The notes beneath the pieces are model-generated. The model was not told where the DNA came from. It ran no database searches and worked only from the letters and a program-made list of their open reading frames with translations. Source: Micromonospora chalcea (GTDB taxonomy: Bacteria; Actinomycetota; Actinomycetes; Mycobacteriales; Micromonosporaceae). From it: a DNA stretch of 64,000 nt. The stretch lies in the NCBI RefSeq assembly GCF_002926165.1, contig NZ_MAGP01000110.1:105602-169601 (forward strand), given 5' to 3'. The position numbers and the translations under genes were made by a program. This document shows, piece by piece, positions 16,128 through 26,740 of the stretch (positions within the stretch are counted from its first letter, which is position 1; each line of letters opens with the position of its first letter).

Positions 16128-19100
16128 GTGAGAGCACCTGGATCGGTTTTCGCGTGGCGTCGTCGCGGTTTCGCCGCCGCAGTCGTCACGCTGGCCCTGA
16201 TCGCGGTCGGCAGCCCGACCCTGCTGCCGTCGCCAGCGGTGGCCGAACCGCCGGCGTCCCCGGACGCACCCGTGCTGGGCGAGGTCGACGCGCTGGCGCA
16301 GGCCAGGAAGCTCAAGATGCAGGTCGAGGTCACCAGCCTCAAGAGCGAGAATTCACGTGTGCTCGCCACGCCCCAGGGCAACCTGGTGCTGGAGTCATAC
16401 GTGGAGCCGCAGTGGACGAAGACTCGCAACAACAACTCGTGGCAACGGATCGATACCCGGCTCGAACGGCGAGCCGACGGTTCGCTGGGGCCCGTGGCGA
16501 CGCTGGCCGACGTGTCGTTCAGCCAGGGCGGAAGCGCACCGGCGATTCGGCTGCCGGTGGCCGACGGGCAGGTGTCGCTGTCCTGGCCGGGGGAGCTCCC
16601 GGCCCCCTCGCTCGACGGCGACACCGCCGTCTACGCCTCGGTGCTGCCGGACGTGGACCTGCGGCTGCGGGCTTTGCGCGACGGGTTCACCTGGGCGCTC
16701 GTGGTGAAGTCCGCGCAGGCCGCGGCGAACCCGATGTTGAACGAGTTGCGCTTCTCGCTGCGGACGACGGGGTCGCTGACCAAGCGGTCCAAGGCCGGCG
16801 GCGGATTCGAGGTGGTCGACCCGACCGGTAGCCCGATGCTGTCCGCGGGCGGTGCGCTGATGTGGGATTCGGCCGGGGTGGCGCCGAAGGCGCGTGCGGG
16901 GACGAGCCGGGCGGCAGCCGACTTCGCCGCCTGGGACCGGCGCGAGTCGTTGCGGGTCGCGCCGGACCACGCGCGCAAGGCGGAGATTCCGACCCGGGTG
17001 CAGGGCGACGACCTGGTCATCGTGCCGGACCAGGCGCTGCTGCGGGGCAAGAACACGGTCTACCCAGTGGTCATCGATCCGTGGAGCACAATCGAGAAGA
17101 CCCGTTGGGGTTACTCGAGCACCAACAACGCGACCCGCAACGACGGTGTGGCCCGCGTCGGCCGGGACCCCGAGGGGTCCGGCACCTACCGGTCGTACTT
17201 CTCGTTCAAGCTCACGTCGCTGTCCGGCAAGACCATCCGCAGCGCCAAGTTCCTGACGGAGATGACGCACTCGTGGGACTGCGGCAACACCCCAGTGAAC
17301 CTCTGGCGGACGGCCGACATGGCGACCACGGGCAAGCAGACCTGGTCCGGGCCGAGCTTCTCCAAGTGGTTGGAGAAGCGGTCCGGGCACGCGCACAAGC
17401 CATCCACCGGTGAGGGCTGCCCCGACGACCCCCAGCCGGACCAGCCGATGGAGTTCGCCAGCCCGAACGTCACCGCCGACATCAGCGCCAACCGGGGCCA
17501 GGAGATCTACACGCTGGCGCTGTCGACCCGCGAGTCCGACGGCACATCGGAGTCGACGAGCAACTGGTGGAAGAAGTTCGACCCTGTGCAGACCAAGCTG
17601 ACGGTGGAGTACAACACCAACCCCAACACCCCGACGGCTGCACAACTGTCGACCCACGCCGGCTACACCGCTCCGGGGCAGGCGTGTGTGACCGGTACGT
17701 CACGGCCGGCAGTGCGCTCGGACTTCCCGTGGCTGAAGGCGACGGTCAGTGACCCGGACGGCAGCGGTGGTGGCAGCCTCTCCGGCGTCTTCACCCTCCA
17801 GAAGCTGGTGGGTGGCACCTGGACGAACGTGTCCGGCTGGCCCAAGACCGATTCCGGGGTCGCGCCCGGAGCCAAGGCCGAGTTGCAGCTGTCCGCGAAG
17901 ACGGTCAACGGCGAGATCTACCGGTGGCAGGTGCAGACCAAGGACACCCTCGGCGGTTCCTCCACGGCGTCCCCGTGGTGCGAGTTCTCCGTCGACTACT
18001 CCGCACCCGAGGCGACCCCCGGGGTTGTCGCCGCCGACGGCCTCTACCTGGAGTCGCCGCCCCGGGGCACGAACCAGGACCTGCGGGGATCGGTCGGTTA
18101 CACCGGGCGCTTCACCTTCTCGGCCAACGGCGCCGCCGACGTATACGACTACGTCTACCAGATGAACGGTGGTCCGGAGATGGTCGTCCGTGCCAGCAGT
18201 CTCGGCGGCACCGCCACCACGGTGGCGACGCCCACGCTGCGGCATGAGAACGTGCTGACCGTCCGCAGCCGCGACCAGGCCGGGAACTCGTCCGCCCCCT
18301 ACGACTACGCCTTCCTGGCAGGCGACCCGTCCGGTCCGGTCGCGCACTGGGCGATGGATGAGGGAACCGGTCTGATCCTGAACAACAAGGTCGAGGGCGC
18401 TCCGGTGGCGACCATGAGCCCGTCCCCGGCCTGGGCGGACTCGCGTGTGCTGGGTACGAGCCGGCGAAGCGGCAAGGACTGGGCGGTCAAGTTCGACGGC
18501 GACGATCAGGCCGCGACCACAGGCCCGGTCATCGACACCACCCGCAGCTTCTCCTTCGCTGCCTGGGTACGCGCCGATGTGGTCGGTGGGGTGGTCATGG
18601 CGCAGGTCGGCACGAACAAGAGCCCGTTCGAACTCCAGTACCATCCGGCGAAGCAGCGATGGTGCTGGGTCAGCTACGCATCGGACACGGTGAACGCTCT
18701 GGCGACCCCGTCACCCGCGTGCGGTACCGAGCCGGTGCAACCGGGCGTGTGGGTACACCTCGCCGGTGTCTACGATGCCGGCTCGACCAACCAGCTCTCG
18801 TTGTACGTGAACGGGGTCCGCAAGGGCGTGGGCATGGCCAACGCCTCCGTGTGGTCCGCGTCCGGGCCGCTGATGATCGGTGCTGCGCGCAACGGGGCAC
18901 CGACCGGTTGGATCAACGGCGCCATCAGCGAGGCCCGGGTCTGGGACCGGGTCATCGACCCGGAGACGGACCTGTCCGAGATCGTGGCCCCTGTGCGGGT
19001 CGGCCAGTGGGACATGGACAGTGACGACCAGGACGAGCCGAGGGAATCGGGAGACTCCTCCGACTACCGGACGCCACTGACTCTCGGTCCGGCACCGGCC

Positions 19101-19655
19101 GCGAACTGGACCACGGAGGGCTTCAACGGATCGACTGCCCTGCGCTTCGACGGAATCTCGGGTGCCGCACAGACCAGCGGTCCGGTGCTGCGCACCGACC
19201 AGTCGTACACCGTCTCGGCGTGGGTGCGGTTCGCAGGCGGCGCGGGCGCCCGCACGGTGATCGCCCAGGACGGTGTGAACATCTCCAGTTCGTTCCTGAG
19301 CTGTCGTACCGACGCGAACGGGTCGAAGTGGTCAATCATGCTCCGCTCCGGCGACTTGACCTCCGCGCCTGGGTTCTACGTGACCGGCAGCACCTGCCTC
19401 GTCAACCAGTGGACGCACCTCACGGCCGTGCAGGATGCCACGAGCCGGACGATGAGCCTCTACGTGGACGGCAATTTGTTCAGTCAGCTCACCCCCACCT
19501 TCAACCCGTGGCACGGAACAGGCGGGCTGGCGGTCGGCCGAGGCAGGTGGGGGGCGCCCACCGACTACTTCAACGGTGACATCGACCGTGTCCAGGTATG
19601 GCAGGGCGCGCTGAGCGCCGCAGAGGTCCAGGCGGCGTTCGCCGCAACCGACTGA
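16128..19655 (+). CDS. secreted LamG-domain protein upstream of an RHS gene
   Basis: A 1175-aa exported protein with a signal peptide (RRRGFAAAVVTLALIAVG, likely cleavage after AVA39). An N-terminal region of about 330 residues (QPQWTKTRNNNSWQRID-like, VYASVLPDVDLRLR) precedes a DNRLRE-like module (about 335-500, YSSTNNATRNDGVARVG). Next is a fibronectin-like region, then two LamG jelly-roll domains (about 745-925 and 970-1165), each with a typical VHLAGVYD or WTHLTAVQD and LYVNG/LYVDG strand. LamG folds bind sugars or proteins. GTG 16128 has GAGGAG 8 bases upstream. It precedes the RHS gene by 62 bp, and such LamG-RHS pairs recur in actinobacteria, so a joint surface role is inferred. I see no catalytic motif. 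Confidence 0.85.
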   Translation: MRAPGSVFAWRRRGFAAAVVTLALIAVGSPTLLPSPAVAEPPASPDAPVLGEVDALAQARKLKMQVEVTSLKSENSRVLATPQGNLVLESYVEPQWTKTRNNNSWQRIDTRLERRADGSLGPVATLADVSFSQGGSAPAIRLPVADGQVSLSWPGELPAPSLDGDTAVYASVLPDVDLRLRALRDGFTWALVVKSAQAAANPMLNELRFSLRTTGSLTKRSKAGGGFEVVDPTGSPMLSAGGALMWDSAGVAPKARAGTSRAAADFAAWDRRESLRVAPDHARKAEIPTRVQGDDLVIVPDQALLRGKNTVYPVVIDPWSTIEKTRWGYSSTNNATRNDGVARVGRDPEGSGTYRSYFSFKLTSLSGKTIRSAKFLTEMTHSWDCGNTPVNLWRTADMATTGKQTWSGPSFSKWLEKRSGHAHKPSTGEGCPDDPQPDQPMEFASPNVTADISANRGQEIYTLALSTRESDGTSESTSNWWKKFDPVQTKLTVEYNTNPNTPTAAQLSTHAGYTAPGQACVTGTSRPAVRSDFPWLKATVSDPDGSGGGSLSGVFTLQKLVGGTWTNVSGWPKTDSGVAPGAKAELQLSAKTVNGEIYRWQVQTKDTLGGSSTASPWCEFSVDYSAPEATPGVVAADGLYLESPPRGTNQDLRGSVGYTGRFTFSANGAADVYDYVYQMNGGPEMVVRASSLGGTATTVATPTLRHENVLTVRSRDQAGNSSAPYDYAFLAGDPSGPVAHWAMDEGTGLILNNKVEGAPVATMSPSPAWADSRVLGTSRRSGKDWAVKFDGDDQAATTGPVIDTTRSFSFAAWVRADVVGGVVMAQVGTNKSPFELQYHPAKQRWCWVSYASDTVNALATPSPACGTEPVQPGVWVHLAGVYDAGSTNQLSLYVNGVRKGVGMANASVWSASGPLMIGAARNGAPTGWINGAISEARVWDRVIDPETDLSEIVAPVRVGQWDMDSDDQDEPRESGDSSDYRTPLTLGPAPAANWTTEGFNGSTALRFDGISGAAQTSGPVLRTDQSYTVSAWVRFAGGAGARTVIAQDGVNISSSFLSCRTDANGSKWSIMLRSGDLTSAPGFYVTGSTCLVNQWTHLTAVQDATSRTMSLYVDGNLFSQLTPTFNPWHGTGGLAVGRGRWGAPTDYFNGDIDRVQVWQGALSAAEVQAAFAATD

Positions 19656-19717
19656 CCCGGGTCTCCGGTCCCGTCCGCAACGCAGGTGCGGCAACCTCTC
19701 GTTCTTGAAGGGCAGAA

Positions 19718-22700
19718 ATGAGAATCGATCGATCCGGCCGGCCGCAACCAGGCGGTGGGGGGATGCGGGTCAGCGTCGCGGTGCGACGGGGCGCCCGTCG
19801 TACCCTCGTCGCGGGGTTGGCCACGGTCCTCGCCGCCACGCTCGGTGGCCAGTTGCCGGCCCGCGCGGAGCGGCCGGAGCAGGCCTTCCACCTAGACCCG
19901 CAGCGGTACTCCTCCGCCCCGCTGCACAAGGCCGCGTCCAGCAAGCGGATTCCCGACAAGGACGCCGCGGCGGCCAAGGTGCGGCGCCCCGCACCGGTCT
20001 GGCCAACGGCGGGCTCCGCCGAGGTGTCACTGGCGGCGACCGCCGGCGCAGCGGCAACACCGAGCCGGGCCGGGTCGCTGCCGGTCACGGTCCGGCCGGC
20101 TACCGCGTCCTCGGCCAACCGAAGCGCGGTGGCCGCGCCCGCCAAGGTCCGGGTCGAGGTCCTGCCGAAGGCCCAGGCCGAAGCGGCCGGCATCAACGGC
20201 CTACTGGTACGCCTCGGACGCACTGACGGGGTGCGGGCGGCCGGCCCGGTCGAGGTGGGTATCGACTACGCCGCCTTCGCGACCGCGTACGGCGGTGACT
20301 GGGCGTCGAGACTGCGGCTGGCGCAGCTGCCCGACTGTGCCCTGAGCACCCCCGCCGCAGCGGACTGCCGCAGCACGCCGTTGAACTCGCGTAACGACGT
20401 GCGGACCCGGACGGTCACCACCACCGTGTCGGTGCCCGAGGCCCAGGCCGCTGCGGTCTTCGCCCTGACCGCCGGCCCGTCCGGTGGAGCCGGCGACTTC
20501 GCCGCCTCCAGCCTCGCCTCCACGTCGTCGTGGAGCCACAGCGGTGCCACCGGCAGCTTCCAGTGGTCGTACCCGATGCGTGTCCCGCCGGGCCCCGGCG
20601 GACCGGAACCGACCCTCGGCCTCGGCTACTCGTCGCAGTCGGTGGACGGTCGGCACGCGGCGACCAACAACCAGCCGAGCCTGTTCGGGGAGGGCTTCGA
20701 GTTCTCCCCCGGCTTCGTCGAGCGGCGCTACAAGGCGTGCGCCGACGACATGGGTGGCAACGCGAACAACACGGTCAAGACCGGTGACCTGTGCTGGGGC
20801 CCGGAGAACGCCGTCATGTCGCTCAACGGCAGCACCGTCGAACTGCTCAAGGGCAGCGACGGCACCTGGCACCCCCGCAGCGAGAACGGAACCAAGGTCG
20901 AGCTGCTCACCGCGTCGGCGTACGCCAACGGCGACAACGACAACGAATACTGGAAGGTCACCGGCACCGACGGCACCCAGTACTGGTTCGGACGTCACCG
21001 GCTTCCCGGCTGGGCCACCGGCCGTCCGACGACCAACTCCGTGCTGACCGTCCCGGTGTACGGCAACAACCCGGGCGAACCCTGCAACGCCGGCACCTTC
21101 GCCGCCTCCGACTGCAACGGGAAGCCGCAGGCCTGGCGGTGGAATCTCGACTACGTCCAGGACATCCACGGCAACACCATGTCCTACTGGTGGGCCAAGG
21201 AGACCAACTACTACGCCAAGAACCTGACGGGCACGACGCCCGTCGTCTACGACCGGGCCGGCTACCTGACCCGCATCGATTACGGCAGCGACAACCGGGA
21301 CGATAACGAGTACGCCGCCACGTCGCCGTACATCGAGAACGTGCCGGGACGTATCGAGTTCACGAACGTGGACCGGTGTCTGCAGAACTGCACCACGAAG
21401 AATGCGACGAACTGGCCGGACACTCCCTGGGACCAGAGTTGCACCGCCTCGACCAACCCGTGCACCAACGGCTCTCCCACGTTCTGGTCCGCAAAGCGCA
21501 CCACGGAGATCACCACCAAGGCGTGGAAGGCGTCCGCCTCGGCCTACCAGAAGGCGGACTCGTGGACCTTCCGCCACGCGTTCCTCGACCCCGGTGACGG
21601 CACGAGGGCCGGTCTCTGGCTCGAAGGCATCACCCACAAGGGTCTCAACGGTGGCACGATCACGACGCCGGAGGTGACCTTCTCCGGCATCCAGATGCCG
21701 AACCGGGTGGACGCCGGCGGCAGCGACTGGGCCCTGGCGATGAACTGGCACCGGGTCAACCTGATCACCCTGGAGACCGGCGGGCAGATCTTCGTCACCT
21801 ACAAGCAGCCGCAATGCGTCCGCGGCAGCGTGATGCCCTCGAAGGACGCGCTGGACAAGAACAAACTGCTCTGTTATCCGGTCGAGTGGGCACCCAACGG
21901 CAGGGACAAGGTCACCGACTTCTTCCACAAGTACGTCGTGGAGGAGGTCCAGCAGATCGACCCCACCGGAGGGTCGAGGCCGCTGCGCACCGCGTACGAG
22001 TACCTCAACACCAACAACGAGGCGTTGTGGCACCACGACGACGACACCGGCATCACTCCGAACGACCGCCGTACCTGGTCGCAGTGGCGTGGCTTCCCCC
22101 GCGTGGTGACCTACGTCGGTGAGGGCCCCGCGCGGACCAAGACCGAAACCCTCTACTACCGAGGGATGTACGGCGACAAGCTCGCCAACGGCAGCACCCG
22201 CACGACGCAAGTCCAGGGTCTGGAAGGCGGGGCGGTAAACGACTACGACCACTTCAGCGGCTCGCCCCGCGAGACGATCACCTGGCTGGACGGAAACGTC
22301 CTGTCCGCGACCGTATACACGATGTGGCGCTCCGAGGCGACGGCCACCCGGGCGGGAAGCCCAGTCGCCGAATCCCGGTACACCCGGGTACGCACGGTGA
22401 GTTCCCGCACCGCCACGGACTCCGGTTGGCGGCGCAGCACGTCGACCACCGACTTCGACGACTACGGCATGCCGACCACCCAGGAGGACAGCCCCGACGG
22501 CGGCGCCACCGGGGACAAGCGGTGCAGCAAGACCGAGTACATCCGCAACGCCAACCGGTGGTTGCTCACGCCGGTCAAGCGAATCCACGGCTGGGTCGGG
22601 GCGTGCTCCACCACGCCCACCGACACCAACCAGATCCTCGGTGACGTCCGGTTCAGCTACGACGGGCAGGCGTACGGCACGGCGCCGGACAAGGGGCTGC

Positions 22701-25700
22701 TCACCGCGAGCGAGAAGATCGTCGACTTTGCCGGCGGCAACCGCACCTACCAGCAGGTGGGGACAGCCAAGTACGACCTTCGGGGCCGCACGACCGAGGT
22801 CACCGACATCGCCGGGAAGAAGACGACGACCGCGTACGTCCCGGCCACCGGTGGGCCGGTCACCCAGCGGACGACCACCAACCCGTTGCAGTGGACCACG
22901 ACGGTGGACCTCGACCCGGCCACCGGCCTCGCGCTCAAGAGCACCGACGTCAACAACTACGTCACCGAGTACACCTACGATGCCCTGGGCCGCGCCCTCC
23001 AGGTGTGGTTGCCCAACCGGCAGCGGGCGAACAACCCCACCACGCCGTCGACCAGCTATGCCTACACGCTGTCGAAGACGGCGCCGTCGTACGTGGTGAC
23101 CACCGCGGTGAACGCTCTCGGTGGTAGCGACACCTCGTACATGATCTTCGACGCGCTGGGCCGCCAGCGGCAGACGCAGGAACCGGCCCATCGCAGCGGC
23201 CGGATCATGACCGAGACGTTCTACGACGCGGCCGGTCGCATCTACAAGTCCAACTCGGCCTACTACGACTCCGGCGCGATCGACACCTCGACCATCAGGT
23301 CGCGGCTCGACCAGGACGTGCCGAGCCAGACCCAGGCGATCTACGACAACGCCGGCCGACAGACTCACTCCCTGCTTCTCGGCTCGGTCGCGAGCGTCCA
23401 GGTCGAGAAGGCCAGAACCTCGACCACGTATCACGGTGACCACGTCACCGTGGAGCCTCCGGTCGGGCAGGCCGCCACCACGGTATGGACCGACCCGTAC
23501 GGCCGGACGGAGAAGCTCTGGCAGTACCACGGGCGGACCGCCACCGGGACCTACGACGAGACCAGGTACACCTACCACCCGGTGGGGCAGTTGGCCACCG
23601 TCAAGGACCCGTCCGGCAACACCTGGTCCTACGCCTACGACATCCAGGGCCGGTTGATCTCGTCGAGCGACCCGGACGCCGGCACGTCCACCAGGTCGTA
23701 CAACACCCTCGGGGAGTTGGAGAGGACCACTGACTCCCGCCCCGACACGCCTGACCTCTGGTACGCCTACGACGAGGTCGGACGGCTGCGCACCACCCAC
23801 GAGGGCAGCCTGACGGGGCAGAAGCGCACCGAGCTGACCTACGACTCGCCGGTCAAGGGCATCGCCAAGTCGTCGTCGCGGTGGATCGGGTCCGAGGAGT
23901 ACCGCTCCGAGGTCGTGTCCGTCGACAAGATGTACAACACGACGCAGACCAAGCTCACCCTCCCGGCGTCGCAGGCCGGCTTCTGCGGTATCGGCAAGGT
24001 CACCTGTAGCTTCACGTCGAAGGCGAGCTTCCTGGGCGACGGCTCACCCAACACGCTCACCATCCCGGCCGCGGGTGGCCTCGACCAGGAGGTGCTGAAC
24101 TACAAGTACGACACCACGCACGCGTTGCTGGACCGGTTGGCGACCGACTACATCGACGCCACCTACTACGTGGTCGACGCCGGCTACAGCGACATGCACG
24201 AACTGAACACCATCACCCGCGCCACCGCGCTGACGGGCGCGAAGTCGGTCCAGAGCAAGACTCTGTACGACGAGACCACGGGCCGGGTCAGCAGCAGTTC
24301 GGTGACACGCTCAGTCGCCCCCTCGTATGTGCTGAACACGTTCTACGACTACGACGCCAGCGGCAACATCACCAAGATCGATGACAACACGGGCGCCCGT
24401 CCCCGCGACACCCAGTGCTTCACCTACGACCACCAGCGCCGGCTCACCGAGGCGTGGACTCCGGCTTCCTTCGACTGCACGGCAAAACCGCAGACCGAGA
24501 CGCAACTGGGCGGCCCGGCACCGTACTGGCAGCAGTGGTCGTTCGGCGCGCCGAACGACCCGGAGGGCCGCATCGGCAATCGCCGCACCCAGATCGAGCG
24601 CGGGACCCCGACGGGGACGGTGACGACGTCCTACTCCTACCCGACGGCGGGCACGCCGCAGTCGCACCGGCTCAACGGGTGGAGCAGGACCGACAACACC
24701 GGCACGACCACCGGCTCGTACACCTACGACGAGGCCGGCAACACGAAGAGCCGGCCCGGCAAGTCCGGGCAGCAGACCCTCACCTGGGACGTCGAGGGGC
24801 ACCTGGCCTCGGTGACCGACAGCACCGGCACCAGCTCCTACATCTACGACGCGAGCGGTAACCGGCTCATCGCCACCGATCCCACCGGAAGCACCCTGTT
24901 CCTCGGGGATCAGGAGATCCGCAAGAACGGCACCACCGGGCAGGTGACAGCCACTCGCTACTACTCGTTCGGCGGGGAGGTGGTCGCGCAGCGCACCGTC
25001 ACCGGCATCACCTGGCTGGCCAGTGACCACCAGGGGACCTCACAGGTCAGCGTCGCCAACGACACGAACCAGACCATCACCCAGCGCCGTCAGACGCCGT
25101 ACGGGTCGCCCCGGGGAGCGGCGGTCACCTGGCCCAACCAGCAGGGGTTCCTCGGTGGTTATCAGGACCCGACCGGCCTGACCCATCTCGGAGCCCGCGA
25201 GTACGACCCGACCATCGGCCGGTTCATCTCGGTCGACCCGATCAACGACCCGGGCAACCCGCAGCAGTTGTCCGCGTACACCTACGCGTCGAACAACCCG
25301 GTCACGTTCAGCGACCCGAGCGGTCTGATCATCCCCGAGTACCTCAACCCGAAGGGCAACAACCTCGACATTTGCGGCAGCCTCGGGGGCTACGCGTGCC
25401 AGAACTTCGTTGAAGGTACGAGCGGCCAGGGCCAGGGCGACACCCGCAACGACGGCAGTGGGGGGCCGACGAAGAAGACCGGCCGACAGAAGACGCACGA
25501 GTCCCTTGAGGCGTGTGGACTTTTCCTCATCGGTCTGGGCGCGGGATGTGACGGCGTCAACGCGGTCATTTACGCCACCGAAGGAAACTGGCGGGAGGCC
25601 GCGCTGTCCGGCGTCTCGGTCGTGCCCGGACTCGACTGGGCCTGCAAGCTCGGCAGGTGGTGCAAGAAGGTCATCGACTGGGGAGCCGACAAGGCCGGCG

Positions 25701-26740
25701 CAGTCGTGGCGCGCATCAGGTGGGGCAAGCCCCCGTCGATCAACCCGGCGGCAGAGGCCAAAGAGATGGCCTTGCTGAAGAAGGAGATCCGGGAGACTCC
25801 GCGGCCACCGGCACCGAAGACGCCCGAACCTCCGAAAAAGGAGCCCGTCGCGCCGGCCAAGGGCAAGACCGGCGGAAACAACGGCGGAGGCGCACCCAGC
25901 TCCAAGGGCGGCTGCCCGACACACAGCTTCTCGCCGGACACCCCGGTCCTCATGGCCGACGGATCGACGCAGCCGATCGCCGAGGTGCGGGAGGGCGACC
26001 AGGTCCTCGCCCACGACCCCGAGCGCGGCGCCACCAGCGCGCAGACGGTGGAGAAGCTGCACATCAACCAGGACGACGCCCTGACCGACCTGGTCGTCCG
26101 CGACGGCAAGGGCGTTGTGTCGACGATCGACACGACGCAGCACCACCCGTTCTGGAGCGTCACCCGCAATCAGTGGGTCGGCGCGGGTGAGCTCAAGGCC
26201 GCCGAAGGGCTGCTCGCGGCGGACGGGTCGACGGTGAACGTCGTCAAGGTCCGCAACTTCAGCGGCAGTGAGGTGATGCGCGACCTGACGGTCTCCGTCG
26301 TCCACACGTACTATGTAATCGCCGGCGATGTGCCGGTACTCGTTCACAACTGCAATAACGTAATTTCGAACGCGGACGGATACGACAACACTGGTGCACT
26401 AGGTGCGCACGGGAATGGTGCGGCCTTTAGTGGAATCTATGAGCCAAGCACGGGCAACTTTAGGGCTCATCTGAGCGTTGATCCGGACATGCCGAATCCG
26501 CCGGTGAATTCGGTTCGACGGCTTGGTGGGCATGGGCGGATCAATTTCGAGCATTTTGGCGGTTCACGGGAGACTGTCGGCTTCACGATGTTCATTGAGG
26601 AAGGCGGCTTCTCCGTAAGCTGGATGTCACGAAGCGTAAATGGCCGAAACCACGGCAACCCGCTAGCGCCTGTAGGCACCAGGCAGTCGATTATGGACGC
26701 AATCTCGGCAGCAACAGGAAGAAACGTGTGGTCCCGATGA
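19718..26740 (+). CDS. RHS/YD-repeat polymorphic toxin with Hint domain
   Basis: A 2340-aa secreted protein. A signal-like segment (TLVAGLATVLAATLGG, cleavage near ARA50) leads to an N-terminal RHS-shell region, then many YD repeats (YDLRGRTTEV, YDALGRALQVW, YDAAGRIYKS, YDEAGNTKS). The RHS core closes near residue 1868 with LGAREYDPTIGRFISVDP and NPVTFSDPSGL. A hydrophobic stretch and a Pro/Lys linker follow, then a Hint domain from Cys2066 (GGCPTHSFSPDTPVLMADG) to Asn2211 (VLVHN), with HHPFW inside. Self-cleavage before Cys2212 would free a 129-residue tip ending GRNVWSR. I cannot assign the tip; it contains GAHGNGAAFSG and GGHGRINFEHFGG. Its GC content is below that of the shell. The stop overlaps the immunity gene. 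Confidence 0.9.
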   Translation: MRIDRSGRPQPGGGGMRVSVAVRRGARRTLVAGLATVLAATLGGQLPARAERPEQAFHLDPQRYSSAPLHKAASSKRIPDKDAAAAKVRRPAPVWPTAGSAEVSLAATAGAAATPSRAGSLPVTVRPATASSANRSAVAAPAKVRVEVLPKAQAEAAGINGLLVRLGRTDGVRAAGPVEVGIDYAAFATAYGGDWASRLRLAQLPDCALSTPAAADCRSTPLNSRNDVRTRTVTTTVSVPEAQAAAVFALTAGPSGGAGDFAASSLASTSSWSHSGATGSFQWSYPMRVPPGPGGPEPTLGLGYSSQSVDGRHAATNNQPSLFGEGFEFSPGFVERRYKACADDMGGNANNTVKTGDLCWGPENAVMSLNGSTVELLKGSDGTWHPRSENGTKVELLTASAYANGDNDNEYWKVTGTDGTQYWFGRHRLPGWATGRPTTNSVLTVPVYGNNPGEPCNAGTFAASDCNGKPQAWRWNLDYVQDIHGNTMSYWWAKETNYYAKNLTGTTPVVYDRAGYLTRIDYGSDNRDDNEYAATSPYIENVPGRIEFTNVDRCLQNCTTKNATNWPDTPWDQSCTASTNPCTNGSPTFWSAKRTTEITTKAWKASASAYQKADSWTFRHAFLDPGDGTRAGLWLEGITHKGLNGGTITTPEVTFSGIQMPNRVDAGGSDWALAMNWHRVNLITLETGGQIFVTYKQPQCVRGSVMPSKDALDKNKLLCYPVEWAPNGRDKVTDFFHKYVVEEVQQIDPTGGSRPLRTAYEYLNTNNEALWHHDDDTGITPNDRRTWSQWRGFPRVVTYVGEGPARTKTETLYYRGMYGDKLANGSTRTTQVQGLEGGAVNDYDHFSGSPRETITWLDGNVLSATVYTMWRSEATATRAGSPVAESRYTRVRTVSSRTATDSGWRRSTSTTDFDDYGMPTTQEDSPDGGATGDKRCSKTEYIRNANRWLLTPVKRIHGWVGACSTTPTDTNQILGDVRFSYDGQAYGTAPDKGLLTASEKIVDFAGGNRTYQQVGTAKYDLRGRTTEVTDIAGKKTTTAYVPATGGPVTQRTTTNPLQWTTTVDLDPATGLALKSTDVNNYVTEYTYDALGRALQVWLPNRQRANNPTTPSTSYAYTLSKTAPSYVVTTAVNALGGSDTSYMIFDALGRQRQTQEPAHRSGRIMTETFYDAAGRIYKSNSAYYDSGAIDTSTIRSRLDQDVPSQTQAIYDNAGRQTHSLLLGSVASVQVEKARTSTTYHGDHVTVEPPVGQAATTVWTDPYGRTEKLWQYHGRTATGTYDETRYTYHPVGQLATVKDPSGNTWSYAYDIQGRLISSSDPDAGTSTRSYNTLGELERTTDSRPDTPDLWYAYDEVGRLRTTHEGSLTGQKRTELTYDSPVKGIAKSSSRWIGSEEYRSEVVSVDKMYNTTQTKLTLPASQAGFCGIGKVTCSFTSKASFLGDGSPNTLTIPAAGGLDQEVLNYKYDTTHALLDRLATDYIDATYYVVDAGYSDMHELNTITRATALTGAKSVQSKTLYDETTGRVSSSSVTRSVAPSYVLNTFYDYDASGNITKIDDNTGARPRDTQCFTYDHQRRLTEAWTPASFDCTAKPQTETQLGGPAPYWQQWSFGAPNDPEGRIGNRRTQIERGTPTGTVTTSYSYPTAGTPQSHRLNGWSRTDNTGTTTGSYTYDEAGNTKSRPGKSGQQTLTWDVEGHLASVTDSTGTSSYIYDASGNRLIATDPTGSTLFLGDQEIRKNGTTGQVTATRYYSFGGEVVAQRTVTGITWLASDHQGTSQVSVANDTNQTITQRRQTPYGSPRGAAVTWPNQQGFLGGYQDPTGLTHLGAREYDPTIGRFISVDPINDPGNPQQLSAYTYASNNPVTFSDPSGLIIPEYLNPKGNNLDICGSLGGYACQNFVEGTSGQGQGDTRNDGSGGPTKKTGRQKTHESLEACGLFLIGLGAGCDGVNAVIYATEGNWREAALSGVSVVPGLDWACKLGRWCKKVIDWGADKAGAVVARIRWGKPPSINPAAEAKEMALLKKEIRETPRPPAPKTPEPPKKEPVAPAKGKTGGNNGGGAPSSKGGCPTHSFSPDTPVLMADGSTQPIAEVREGDQVLAHDPERGATSAQTVEKLHINQDDALTDLVVRDGKGVVSTIDTTQHHPFWSVTRNQWVGAGELKAAEGLLAADGSTVNVVKVRNFSGSEVMRDLTVSVVHTYYVIAGDVPVLVHNCNNVISNADGYDNTGALGAHGNGAAFSGIYEPSTGNFRAHLSVDPDMPNPPVNSVRRLGGHGRINFEHFGGSRETVGFTMFIEEGGFSVSWMSRSVNGRNHGNPLAPVGTRQSIMDAISAATGRNVWSR
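25913..26353 (+). other. Hint self-processing domain and toxin release point
   Basis: Sub-feature of the RHS gene. The nucleophile TGC (Cys2066) is at 25913-25915 and the terminal HN-C junction ends at TGC 26351-26353 (Cys2212). The DNA just before the junction (26303-26353, coding HTYYVIAGDVPVLVHNC) is near-identical to 28156-28206, giving homology through which toxin tips could be exchanged. Hint domains in polymorphic toxins are known to cleave and release the C-terminal toxin. Confidence 0.8.

Noticed and set aside
20201..23800. A 1199-codon minus-strand frame inside the RHS gene
   Set aside because: Opposite to a protein with clear YD repeats; no domain and shadow-like composition.
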